Shown here in pieces: positions 33,340 to 41,774 of a DNA stretch of 64,000 nucleotides. Within the stretch, counting starts at the first letter, position 1. Every line of letters starts with the position of its first letter. A program made the translations under genes and the position numbers. Under the pieces are notes generated by a model, which saw nothing but the letters and a program-made list of their open reading frames with translations, did not search any database and had not been told where the DNA came from. This DNA comes from BOG-938 sp035524315 (GTDB lineage: Bacteria > Pseudomonadota > Alphaproteobacteria > Caulobacterales > Caulobacteraceae), in NCBI GenBank assembly GCA_035524315.1, contig DATKPD010000074.1:1-64000 (forward strand), written 5' to 3'.

Positions 33340-34476
33340 ATGCAAGACCACACTCACGTTCGTCCCTGGCGCATGATCCAGCGGCGTCAGTGCCGCAAAA
33401 TCCGGGTGGGTTCGGTCGAGGTGGGCGGCGACGCGCCGATCACCGTCCAGTCCATGACCAACACCCTGACCGCCGACGCCAACGCCACCATCAACCAGAT
33501 ACGGCAACTCGAAGAGGCCGGGGCCGACATCGTGCGGGTGTCCTGCCCCGACCAGGAATCGACCGAGGCCTTCGCGGTCATCGCCAAGGCGGCCAAGGCG
33601 CCGCTCGTGGCCGACATCCACTTCCACTACAAGCGCGGCGTCGAGGCGGCCAAGGCCGGCGCGGCGTGCCTGCGAATCAACCCCGGCAACATCGGCGGCG
33701 AATCGCGGGTCAAGGAGGTGATCCAGGCGGCGCGCGACCACGGCTGCTCGATCCGCATAGGCGTGAACGCCGGCTCGCTGGAAAAGGAGCTGCTGGAAAA
33801 GTACGGCGAGCCCTGTCCCGACGCCATGGTCGAGAGCGCGCTCAGCCACGCCCGCATTCTGCAAGACCACGACTTCCACGACTTCAAGATCAGCGTGAAG
33901 GCGTCCGACCTGTTTATGACGGTCGCCGCCTACCAGCAGCTGGCCGACGCGATCGACTGCCCGCTGCACCTGGGCATCACAGAGGCCGGCGCCCTGCGCA
34001 CCGGCACGGTCAAGTCCGCGATCGGCATGGGCGCCCTGCTGTGGGCCGGCATCGGCGACACCATTCGCGTGTCCTTGGCCGCCGATCCGGTTGAGGAGAT
34101 CAAGGTCGGCTTCGATATGCTCAAGTCGCTGGGCCTGCGCCACCGCGGCGTGAACATCATCGCCTGCCCCTCGTGCGCCCGTCAGGGCTTCAACGTGATC
34201 AAGACGGTGGAGGCGCTGGAAGAGCGCCTGGCCCACGTGGCCACGCCCCTGTCGCTGTCGATCATCGGCTGCGTGGTCAACGGCCCGGGCGAGGCCCTGA
34301 TGACCGACCTCGGCTTCACCGGCGGGGGCAAGGGCTCGGGCATGATCTATGTGTCTGGCAAGCCCGACCACAAGATGGACAATGACCAGATGGTCGACCA
34401 TATCGTCGAGCTCGTGGAGACCCGGGCGGCCGAGATCGAGGCCGCCAAGGCCAAAGACCTGCAAGCGGCGGAGTAG
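33340..34476 (+). CDS. ispG: 4-hydroxy-3-methylbut-2-enyl diphosphate synthase
   Basis: About 378 aa from ATG at 33340; a TTG two codons earlier is possible. IspG (GcpE) converts MEcPP to HMBPP. TIM-barrel signature VGGDAPITVQSMTNT, then ADIHFHYKRG and LRINPGNIGG. The cluster cysteines are Cys276 and Cys279 (CPSCARQGF) and Cys311 (IGCVVNGPGE). It is the first gene of a plus-strand run with ispA (six-base gap) and hpnM. The divergent promoter region is shared with ispH, so two late MEP steps are likely set together with hopanoid genes. Confidence 0.96.
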   Translation: MQDHTHVRPWRMIQRRQCRKIRVGSVEVGGDAPITVQSMTNTLTADANATINQIRQLEEAGADIVRVSCPDQESTEAFAVIAKAAKAPLVADIHFHYKRGVEAAKAGAACLRINPGNIGGESRVKEVIQAARDHGCSIRIGVNAGSLEKELLEKYGEPCPDAMVESALSHARILQDHDFHDFKISVKASDLFMTVAAYQQLADAIDCPLHLGITEAGALRTGTVKSAIGMGALLWAGIGDTIRVSLAADPVEEIKVGFDMLKSLGLRHRGVNIIACPSCARQGFNVIKTVEALEERLAHVATPLSLSIIGCVVNGPGEALMTDLGFTGGGKGSGMIYVSGKPDHKMDNDQMVDHIVELVETRAAEIEAAKAKDLQAAE

Positions 34477-34482
34477 GGCGTC

Positions 34483-35415
34483 TTGAGCGAAACGAGCGTG
34501 GCCGAGCGCGGCGTGGCCGCGCCGGATGTGTCAGCCATTCCCTCCGCGCTGGCGCGCGCCTCGGCCGAGGTCGAGGCGGTTCTGGAAGCGGTTCTGCCCC
34601 AGCCGGCGGCCTATCATGCCCGCGTGCAGGAGGCGATGCGCTACGCCATCTTCGCGGGCGGCAAGCGCCTGCGGCCTTTTCTGACCTTGCAGTTCGCGGC
34701 CCTGTTCGGGGCGCAGGGCGAGGGGGCGGGCCGCGCGGCGGCGGCGATCGAATGCCTGCACACCTATTCGCTGGTGCACGACGACCTGCCGTGCATGGAC
34801 GACGACGATCTGCGGCGCGGCCGCCCGACCACGCACAAGGCCTTCGACGAAGCCACCGCTGTCCTGGCCGGCGACGCCCTTCTGACCCTGGCCTTCGAAA
34901 TCCTGGCCGATCCGGCCACCCACCCCGATGGCGCGGTGCGCTCGGCCCTGGTTCTGCGCCTGGCCCAGGCGGGCGGACACGAGGGCATGATCGGCGGCCA
35001 GATGATGGACATCGCGGCCCCCAATCACAACTTCGGCGCGGACGAGGTGATCACGCTTCAGCGCATGAAGACCGGCGCCCTTTTCGAATTTGCTTGTGAA
35101 GCGGGCGCGATATTGGGCCAGGCCGGCGCGGACCAGCAGGCGATGGCCCGCCACTACGCCCGCGACATGGGCCTGGCCTTCCAGATCGCCGACGACCTGA
35201 TCGACGTGCGCGGCTCGGTCGAGCTGGCCGGCAAGGCGGTTGGCAAGGACGAGGAAAAGGGCAAGGCCACCCTCGTCGGGCTTCTGGGCGTCGAGGGCGC
35301 CGAGGCGGAAGCCGCGCGCCTAGCCGCCTCCGCCGCCGAGCGTCTGTCGGGTTTTGCCGCCGAGGCGGAACTGCTTCGGGCCCTTCCCTATTTCCTTCTG
35401 GATCGGGCCTCCTAA
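34483..35415 (+). CDS. ispA: Farnesyl diphosphate synthase-type polyprenyl synthetase
   Basis: 310 aa, trans-prenyltransferase. The first Asp-rich motif is DDLPCMDDDDLRRG starting at Asp100, and the second is DDLIDVRG at Asp237. GGKRLRP near residue 63 binds diphosphate. The four-residue spacing within the first motif (DDxxxxD) is that of bacterial type II short-chain synthases, favouring farnesyl or geranylgeranyl product. TTG start seven bases after the ispG stop, so they are one operon. Likely supplier of farnesyl diphosphate to HpnD. Confidence 0.93.
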   Translation: MSETSVAERGVAAPDVSAIPSALARASAEVEAVLEAVLPQPAAYHARVQEAMRYAIFAGGKRLRPFLTLQFAALFGAQGEGAGRAAAAIECLHTYSLVHDDLPCMDDDDLRRGRPTTHKAFDEATAVLAGDALLTLAFEILADPATHPDGAVRSALVLRLAQAGGHEGMIGGQMMDIAAPNHNFGADEVITLQRMKTGALFEFACEAGAILGQAGADQQAMARHYARDMGLAFQIADDLIDVRGSVELAGKAVGKDEEKGKATLVGLLGVEGAEAEAARLAASAAERLSGFAAEAELLRALPYFLLDRAS

Positions 35416-35514
35416 ATAGCCGGTCTTAAATCCTGGGTATTGACGCCCTTCACCCGTCGTTCAGCCCGGATATGGCTGATTGCGGCCAAGAAACACGACC
35501 CGCGGAGATCCCAC

Positions 35515-36153
35515 ATGTCCTCCCTGACCTCCAAGACTTTCGCCCTGCGCCTGGCCGCGGCCAGCGCCTTTGCTTGCGTCGCCCTGGCGCCGGCCCTGGC
35601 GCCCGTGGCCGCCTACGCCGACGCCTCCGAGCCCGCCGCCCAGCAGATCGACAGCTTCGACAGCGCGCTGATCCGCACCATGAAGACGTCGGGCGGTCCC
35701 GAGGCGCGCGCCAAGACCATCACCCCGGCGGTCGAAGCGACCTTCGACTTTCCCACCATGCTCGGTTTCGCGGTCGGCCCGAGCTGGGCCACCGCCTCGG
35801 CCGACGACAAAGCGGCGCTGACCGCGGCGTTCCGCAAGTTCACTGTGGCGAGCTACGCCAAGAACTTTTCGGGCTACAGCGGCCAGAAGATCACCGTCGA
35901 CCCGAACGTCCTGACCCGCCTGCCCGACAAGCTGGTCAAGACCACCCTCAGCGACGGCTCCAGCAATGTCGTGCTCGCCTACCGGATGCGCCAGTCGGGC
36001 GGAATCTGGAAGGTGATCGACGTGCTCTACAATGGCTCGATCAGCCAGCTCACCACCCAGCGTTCGGATTTCTCGGCCACCGTGGCCTCGGGCGGCATCA
36101 AGGCATTGATCGCCAAGCTGGACGGCCAGACCCAAAAGCTCATGGCGGGCTAA
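35515..36153 (+). CDS. hpnM: HpnM, MlaC-type periplasmic lipid carrier
   Basis: 212 aa from the ATG at 35515 (GGAG seven bases upstream); the frame is open earlier. Signal peptide LAAASAFACVALAPALAPVA, cleavage near AYADA. The mature protein is the MlaC/Ttg2D fold: FDSALIRTMKT, FPTMLGFAVGPSWATASADD, FRKFTVASYAKNFSGY and WKVIDVLYNGSIS. HpnM is the hopanoid-associated member of this family. It probably shuttles a lipid across the periplasm. It closes the ispG-ispA-hpnM run and converges with hpnN. Confidence 0.88.
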   Translation: MSSLTSKTFALRLAAASAFACVALAPALAPVAAYADASEPAAQQIDSFDSALIRTMKTSGGPEARAKTITPAVEATFDFPTMLGFAVGPSWATASADDKAALTAAFRKFTVASYAKNFSGYSGQKITVDPNVLTRLPDKLVKTTLSDGSSNVVLAYRMRQSGGIWKVIDVLYNGSISQLTTQRSDFSATVASGGIKALIAKLDGQTQKLMAG

Positions 36154-36183
36154 CGCTTCTTCCTCCCCAAACGCGACGGAGGA

Positions 36184-38799
36184 TCAAGCCAGGGGTTCAG
36201 CGACCTTCACCTTCGGCGGCGGGCCCATCAGCGCCGGACCGAAGAACAGCACCGTGGCCAGGGTGAAGGCGAGCGAGATCAGGAGCAGGCGGCCCATGCT
36301 CGCGGTGCCCGGATGGCTGGAGATGATCAGGGCGCCAAACGCGATCCCCGTGGTGAGGCCGCTGAACAGCACCGCGCGCGCCAGGCTCGAGGTCAGAAAC
36401 CCGGTCTTGCCCGCGCGCCACGCCATCACCTGGTAGATCTGGAACGCCACGCCGATACCGAACAAAAGCGGAAGGGCGATGATGTTGGCGAAGTTGATCG
36501 GCTCACGCAGCACCACCGTGGCGCCCAGCGTGAGCAGGCCGGTGAAGATCACCGGGGCGATGGTGTAGAGCACGTCCTGCACCCGGCGCAGAACCAGGAA
36601 CAGCAGGATGGTGATGGCGATCAGCGACAGCACGCCGGCTTCCTGGAAGGCGCTGACGATGGTGTCGCCCGCTTGCACGATCGACACCGGCCCCCCGCTG
36701 GCGTTGGGCGCCACGGCGCTGACCGCCTTGGCGAACTTGCGGATCTGCGCGTCGTTCAGGTCGCCCCCCCTGGGGAACACCTCAACGCGGGAGCGTCCGT
36801 CGGGCGCCACCCAGCTGTGCAGCACGTCCGAGGGCAGGCTCTGCAATGTAATGGGCTGGGCCTGCAGTGTTTGGCGCAATTGGCCGAGCAGCACGTCCAG
36901 AGGCTGGGACACCGCCGCGTCGGCCGCCGCCCGGTGCGCGGCAGGCCCCGTCGCCAGGGCCTGCAGGGCCGAGGCCAGGGTCAACATGTCCTGGGCCGCC
37001 GCACTGCGGTCGGCGCCCGCCGCGCTCCTCAGGGCGGTGGCGGTCTGAGCCAGACTCGCAGCCAGCTCGGCGTCGCTCGGCGGGGGAGCCACGCCAAATG
37101 GATTGATGGTGGTGTCCAGCAAGGTGTTGGCGTCGGCGATCGCCGCCAGCTTGGGCTGCTGCTCCGACAGGGGCGGCAGGAAGGTCGACAAGGTCAGGGC
37201 GTAATTGACCTCCGGCAGTGTCTCCAATTTCGCTGAGAGGGCGTCGGCGGCGGCGACTGAAGGGGTCAGGATATCGATCGTCTCGGGCGACTGCGTCGGA
37301 TCCTTCATCAGGTCGTTGAGCGTCGACATCGACTCCGACTTGGGATTCTTCAGGTCGAGCGGATTGGAGTCGAAGCGCACGAATGGCATCAGCGCCAAGC
37401 ACACCAGCGCCACCGCGCCGTTGGCCCACAGGATCTGCTTGCGATGGCTGTGCATCGCCGCATCGAGCTTGCCCAGCCGCTCAAAGCCCGCGCGCGCGCC
37501 GTCCACCGGCGGGTTCAGCAGGTGCAGCAGGGCCGGCAGCACGGTCACCGCCAGCACGAACGCAACCACCATGCCCGCGCCGGCGATCAGGCCCAGTTCC
37601 GACACGCCGACATAGGTGGTGGGCATGAAGGCGAAAAAGCCCACAGCGATGGCTGCGGCGGCCAGAGCCAAGGGCACGCCCACCTCGGTTCCCGCGGCGA
37701 TCAGAGCTTCGTCGCGGGTGGGCAAAATCAGGGTGTCGGCGCGGTACTTGACCGCCACCTGGATGCCGAAATCCACCCCGAGGCCGACGAACAGCGGGAT
37801 GAACGCTACTGAGATCAGGTTGAACCGGCCGACCATCAAAAGGCCGAGGCCGGCGGTGATGACAAGGCCGAGCAGGGTCGTGCCCATGATGGCGCCCGTG
37901 ACCAGCACTGAACGCGTGGCCAGCCACAGCATCACCAGCACCGCCGCCAGCATGGCGATCAACATCGGCTCGGCCCGGTCGGCCAGACTGGCGAACTCCT
38001 CGTCCGACAGCGGCACCGATCCGGTCAGACGCACGCGCACGCCGTGGGCCGGATCCAGGCCCGCCGCCGCCGCCGTCTGGCGAATGGCCTCGCTCGCCGC
38101 CGCGCCGGGCTCCAGCGCCGAATAGTCCATCTTGGGCCGCACCAGCACGAACTTGCGCGCCGCCGATTGCGGGCCCGCGCCCGAGAACAACGCCTGCCAC
38201 GAGAAATAGGTCGGCTGGCCGGCGGCCGCGCTCTGCATGGCCGCCGTCAGCCCCTTGACCGGCTTGTCGATGTCGGCGGCCTTGGCCGAGCCCTGCTGCA
38301 CGCCCATCGCCATGGTCTGCAAGGCCTGATCGACGCCGCGCAGCGAAGGATCGGCCGCCAAGGGCCCCAGGAACGGCTGGGCCGCAATCAACTGGTTGAG
38401 CGTGCCTTGCACTTGGTCGAGCGGCAGCAGCAGCAGCCCCTCGCGGTTCCAGAACGGGCCGCCGTCGGGCCGGCTGACGCTGAGCACATAGTCTTTTCGC
38501 TGTGCCAGTTTGTCCGCCAGGGTCTGGGCCGCGCGCTCGGCCAACTCCGGCGTCTGGCCGTCGATCACCACGGCCGTCACGTCGCCCTGATCGGGGAAGG
38601 CCTTGCTGAAAGCGATCCCGTTCTGGCGCCATAGCAACTTGGCCGAGATCAACTGCTCAGTGTCGGTGGTCATGTTGAAGTGGCCGGTCGCATACCAGCC
38701 GGCCGTCACGGCGGCGATCACGCCCACGAACACCGTCAGCCGCGCGTGGCGAAGGCTGAACGCGACCACCTGGCCGAGCTTGGACGGCGTGTGCGCCAT
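36184..38799 (-). CDS. hpnN: HpnN, hopanoid RND transporter
   Basis: 871 aa, RND superfamily of the MmpL/HpnN type rather than drug-efflux type. Membrane segments include LTVFVGVIAAVTAGWYATG at the start, LIAMLAAVLVMLWLATRSVL, and a sterol-sensing-like cluster with FVGLGVDFGIQVAVKYRAD. Two large periplasmic loops are present. HpnN exports hopanoids toward the outer membrane in Rhodopseudomonas. It is preceded by the DUF2141 gene, 37 bases apart, in one unit. Usual genomes put hpnM next to hpnN on one strand; here the two genes converge. Confidence 0.93.
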   Translation of the reverse strand: MAHTPSKLGQVVAFSLRHARLTVFVGVIAAVTAGWYATGHFNMTTDTEQLISAKLLWRQNGIAFSKAFPDQGDVTAVVIDGQTPELAERAAQTLADKLAQRKDYVLSVSRPDGGPFWNREGLLLLPLDQVQGTLNQLIAAQPFLGPLAADPSLRGVDQALQTMAMGVQQGSAKAADIDKPVKGLTAAMQSAAAGQPTYFSWQALFSGAGPQSAARKFVLVRPKMDYSALEPGAAASEAIRQTAAAAGLDPAHGVRVRLTGSVPLSDEEFASLADRAEPMLIAMLAAVLVMLWLATRSVLVTGAIMGTTLLGLVITAGLGLLMVGRFNLISVAFIPLFVGLGVDFGIQVAVKYRADTLILPTRDEALIAAGTEVGVPLALAAAAIAVGFFAFMPTTYVGVSELGLIAGAGMVVAFVLAVTVLPALLHLLNPPVDGARAGFERLGKLDAAMHSHRKQILWANGAVALVCLALMPFVRFDSNPLDLKNPKSESMSTLNDLMKDPTQSPETIDILTPSVAAADALSAKLETLPEVNYALTLSTFLPPLSEQQPKLAAIADANTLLDTTINPFGVAPPPSDAELAASLAQTATALRSAAGADRSAAAQDMLTLASALQALATGPAAHRAAADAAVSQPLDVLLGQLRQTLQAQPITLQSLPSDVLHSWVAPDGRSRVEVFPRGGDLNDAQIRKFAKAVSAVAPNASGGPVSIVQAGDTIVSAFQEAGVLSLIAITILLFLVLRRVQDVLYTIAPVIFTGLLTLGATVVLREPINFANIIALPLLFGIGVAFQIYQVMAWRAGKTGFLTSSLARAVLFSGLTTGIAFGALIISSHPGTASMGRLLLISLAFTLATVLFFGPALMGPPPKVKVAEPLA

Positions 38800-38836
38800 G
38801 ATTGTTCCTCTCGCGGCCCCGATTTGGGCCCCGCCG

Positions 38837-39328
38837 CTATAGATTGGGGAAATACCGCAGCTTGATACGCAGGGCCAAGGGCGTCGCCGGGTCGAAGTCG
38901 AAGGCGGCCATGTTGAACCGCGGCGGGGTCACGCCCACCGGCGCGTCGTTGGAAAAGCCCACCCCTTCGAGCGGCACACCCAGGGGCCCGCGCCGCAGCA
39001 CGTTGCGGTCGTCATCGTCTTGATAGACCTCCGCCGCGTAGGTCCCGGCCGGCACGTCGGGCACGCTCACGATCGTGACGCCCTGATGGGCGGGCGCGTC
39101 GGCGTGGTAGGGACACGCTTTGTGCGCGTCGGCGAAGGTCTGGCGGGTGCAGATCTGTACCCGGATGTGGCCGGCGGCGCGGTGGATATTCCACACCTGC
39201 ACCTCGATGGGGCCGATGGCGGACGCGCCCGGCGCCGGCGCGGAATCCGGCTGCGCCCAGGACAGGCTCCAGATCGACAAAGAGAGCAGGCTCGCGGCCA
39301 GCGCGACCGCGATCGTCTTAGGAGTCAT
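38837..39328 (-). CDS. DUF2141 secreted protein upstream of hpnN
   Basis: 163 aa. Signal peptide (AVALAASLLSLSIWSLSWAQ) followed by a beta-sandwich-like DUF2141 domain: IEVQVWNIHRAAGHIRVQICT, VPAGTYAAEVYQDDDDRN, GVPLEGVGFSNDAP and a C-terminal PLALRIKLRYFPNL. Two cysteines (QICT, KACPY) may form a disulfide. Family function unknown. It is the first gene of a two-gene unit with hpnN, 37 bases upstream, so it could be a periplasmic helper of hopanoid export; that is inference. Confidence 0.85.
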   Translation of the reverse strand: MTPKTIAVALAASLLSLSIWSLSWAQPDSAPAPGASAIGPIEVQVWNIHRAAGHIRVQICTRQTFADAHKACPYHADAPAHQGVTIVSVPDVPAGTYAAEVYQDDDDRNVLRRGPLGVPLEGVGFSNDAPVGVTPPRFNMAAFDFDPATPLALRIKLRYFPNL

Positions 39329-39573
39329 GCCTTATGGTCCGTTGGCGTCGTCGGGAGCGGGCGTCGGCGCCGCCGCGACCGCGAGTTCTGGCTTCCACAG
39401 TTGATCGGTTCGTCTTGTGCAAAACACGAACCGCGCGGAAACGCTCCGCCGGTAGATAGGTGCGCTGAGCTATATGTCAAAACAGCGACCAGCCAAACCC
39501 CTCTGGCGCGCGCGCGTTTTTTGCGTTCGCCTTGCCCCGGCGCGACCACTATGAAGACCCCCGTCATGAGAGC

Positions 39574-40746
39574 ATGTCCTTGACCCCAGGTCTGGTTCCC
39601 CATCTCGCCGCGCTCGCCGCGCACTGGACCGGCGCGGCCCTGCTGGCGCTGGCGTGCGCGGGCGCGGTCTATGGCCTGGGTTCCGTCTTGGCCCTGCGGC
39701 GCTTTCTGAGCCGACCCGCCGCGACGCTGCAAAGTCCGACCGCGGTCACGATCCTGCGGCCGATGCACGGCGGCGAGCCGGGCCTCCAGCACAACCTGCT
39801 GAGCCTGTGCGACCAGGACTACCCCGGCCCGGTGCGCATCGTCGCGGGCGTGCGCGACGACGCCGATCCGGCGGCCGAGGTGGTGCGCGAAGCGCAGCGC
39901 CAACGCCCCGCCGCAGACCTGGTCCTGGTCGTGGATCCCGCGCAACACGGGACCAACCGCAAGCTCAGCAACCTGATCAACATGTCGGGCCAGGCCACGG
40001 GAGAGGTCGTGGTGATCAGCGACAGCGACGTGCGTCTGCCTCAGGACGGCCTGCGCCGGATCGTCGCCGCCCTGCAGGCGCCAGGCGCGGGCCTCGTGCA
40101 CTGCCTTTACCGCGGCCTGCCCGCCGCCGGCTTCTGGTCCGAGATGGCCAGCCTGGACATCGACGCGCGCTTCGCAGCCAGCGTCGCAGTGGGCGAGACC
40201 CTTGGGGCCCACCCTTGCCTGGGTCCGACCATGGCGCTGACCGCCGACACCCTGGCGCGCATCGGGGGCCTGAAAATCCTGGCCGATCAGTTGGCGGACG
40301 ATTACGTGCTGGGCGCGGCGGTGCGGGCTCAGGGCCTGGCCATCGCCGCGCCGCCAATGGTGATCGATCACGTGTTTCCCGAAAGGAGCCTGCGCGAGAT
40401 GGTCGTGCATGAACTCAGGTGGGCCCGCACCATCCGCCTGGTGCAACCGGCTGGATACGCCGGCAGTGTGATTACCCACTTTCTGCCCCTGGCTGTGCTG
40501 GGCGCCGCGCTTACCGGCTTCAATGCGACGGCGGACCTGATCCTCGCGGTATTGTTGGCTGTCCGCCTCGGCCAGGCGTCCGCCCAGTGCCGACTGATGG
40601 GCTCGCACAAGGCGCGGCTGTGGCTTATTCCGCTACGCGACGTTCTCTCGCTGTCGGTGTTCGCCCTGGCCTTCCTCGGCGACCGCGTGGAGTGGCGCGG
40701 CGCGCGCCTGAAGGTGGCCCGCGACGGCGCCATGGCGGCCTCGTGA
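39574..40746 (+). CDS. hpnI: Hopanoid glycosyltransferase HpnI
   Basis: 390 aa, GT2 of ceramide-glucosyltransferase type. The start is ATG at 39574; the frame is open upstream. An N-terminal helix (TGAALLALACAGAVYGLGSVL) is followed by VTILRPMHGGEPGL, VVISDSDVRLP (metal motif), DDYVLGAAV and HELRWARTIR (the xxRW motif). C-terminal membrane helices finish it. HpnI adds N-acetylglucosamine to bacteriohopanetetrol, the first cyclitol-ether step. It is divergent from the DUF2141-hpnN unit and overlaps hpnL by four bases (GTGA). hpnK, the usual next gene, is missing here. Confidence 0.9.
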   Translation: MSLTPGLVPHLAALAAHWTGAALLALACAGAVYGLGSVLALRRFLSRPAATLQSPTAVTILRPMHGGEPGLQHNLLSLCDQDYPGPVRIVAGVRDDADPAAEVVREAQRQRPAADLVLVVDPAQHGTNRKLSNLINMSGQATGEVVVISDSDVRLPQDGLRRIVAALQAPGAGLVHCLYRGLPAAGFWSEMASLDIDARFAASVAVGETLGAHPCLGPTMALTADTLARIGGLKILADQLADDYVLGAAVRAQGLAIAAPPMVIDHVFPERSLREMVVHELRWARTIRLVQPAGYAGSVITHFLPLAVLGAALTGFNATADLILAVLLAVRLGQASAQCRLMGSHKARLWLIPLRDVLSLSVFALAFLGDRVEWRGARLKVARDGAMAAS

Positions 40747-41774
40747 GCGCCTCCGCCGCCCATCCCTCGGGCCAACCGGCGAAGTCGCGGGCGACGGCGA
40801 TCCTGGCCGGGGTGATCGGCTTGACCATCGCCATCGGTGTGATCGCCTATTTCAACTTCGGCCAGGTGCTGGCCGCGATCCGCCCCATCGGCGCGCGCGG
40901 CTTCGTCGCCATCATCGTGGCCCAGGTCGCCTTGTTCGTCCCCCTCGGCCTGGCCTGGCAGATGGCCGGCACGCCCAGGGCCGGCCCGTCGTGGGTGTTC
41001 ATGTGGGGCCGGCTAATGCGCGAGGCGGCCTCGGACGTGCTGCCCTTCTCCCAGCTCGGCGGCCTGGTTATCGCCGGGCGGGTGGCCGTGCTCGGCGGCA
41101 TTGGCGCGGGCGAAGCCTTCGCCTCCTCGGTGATCGACATCACCGTCGAGATCGCCGCCCAGCTGATCTACACCGTGGTCGGCATCGCCATCCTGGTCGC
41201 CAGCCTGGGCGCGGGCCACCGCAACGGCCCGCTGCTGTGGTCGCTGGCCGCGGTGCTGGTGCTGGGCGGGCTGGTGGTGTCGGGCATGGTCGCCACCCAG
41301 CAGAAGGGCCCGGCCTTCTTCGAGAAGGTCATGAGCAAGGTGGCGCCGAACGCCGCCGAGCACGCCCAAGACGCCCATGTGGCCTTCCAGGCGGCCTATG
41401 CTCAACGGGGACGCCTGTTCGCCAGCCTGGTGCTGCATCTGATCGGGTGGTTCGGCGGGGCGTTCGGCGCCTGGCTGATCCTGGGCTTCATCGGCCGGCC
41501 CCTGCCCTATTCCTCAGTGGTGGCGATCGAGAGCGTGCTGTTCGCGGTGCGCAACGCCGCCTTCATCGTGCCCAGCGGCCTGGGCGTGCAGGAGGGCGCC
41601 TACGCCTTGCTCGGCCCGCTGTTCGGTATTCCTGTCGAAGCGGCGCTGGCCCTGTCGCTGATCAAGCGCGCGCGCGACATCTCCATCGGCGTGCCGGTCC
41701 TGCTGCTGTGGCAGGCCCAGGAGAGCGCGCGCTTGCGTCGCGCCGCGCCGCCAGAACCGGAGGTCCAACCGTGA
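40743..41774 (+). CDS. hpnL: HpnL-type hopanoid-associated membrane protein
   Basis: 343 aa from GTG at 40743, overlapping the hpnI stop. Lysylphosphatidylglycerol-synthase TM-region fold with about eight helices: AILAGVIGLTIAIGVIAYF, FVAIIVAQVALFVPLGLAW, SVIDITVEIAAQLIYTVVG, and the family motif FAVRNAAFIVPSGLGVQEG near residue 265. HpnL proteins may be lipid flippases or transporters; exact role unknown. It is coupled at both ends: four-base overlap with hpnI and four-base overlap with mtnA. Confidence 0.87.
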   Translation: MSASAAHPSGQPAKSRATAILAGVIGLTIAIGVIAYFNFGQVLAAIRPIGARGFVAIIVAQVALFVPLGLAWQMAGTPRAGPSWVFMWGRLMREAASDVLPFSQLGGLVIAGRVAVLGGIGAGEAFASSVIDITVEIAAQLIYTVVGIAILVASLGAGHRNGPLLWSLAAVLVLGGLVVSGMVATQQKGPAFFEKVMSKVAPNAAEHAQDAHVAFQAAYAQRGRLFASLVLHLIGWFGGAFGAWLILGFIGRPLPYSSVVAIESVLFAVRNAAFIVPSGLGVQEGAYALLGPLFGIPVEAALALSLIKRARDISIGVPVLLLWQAQESARLRRAAPPEPEVQP

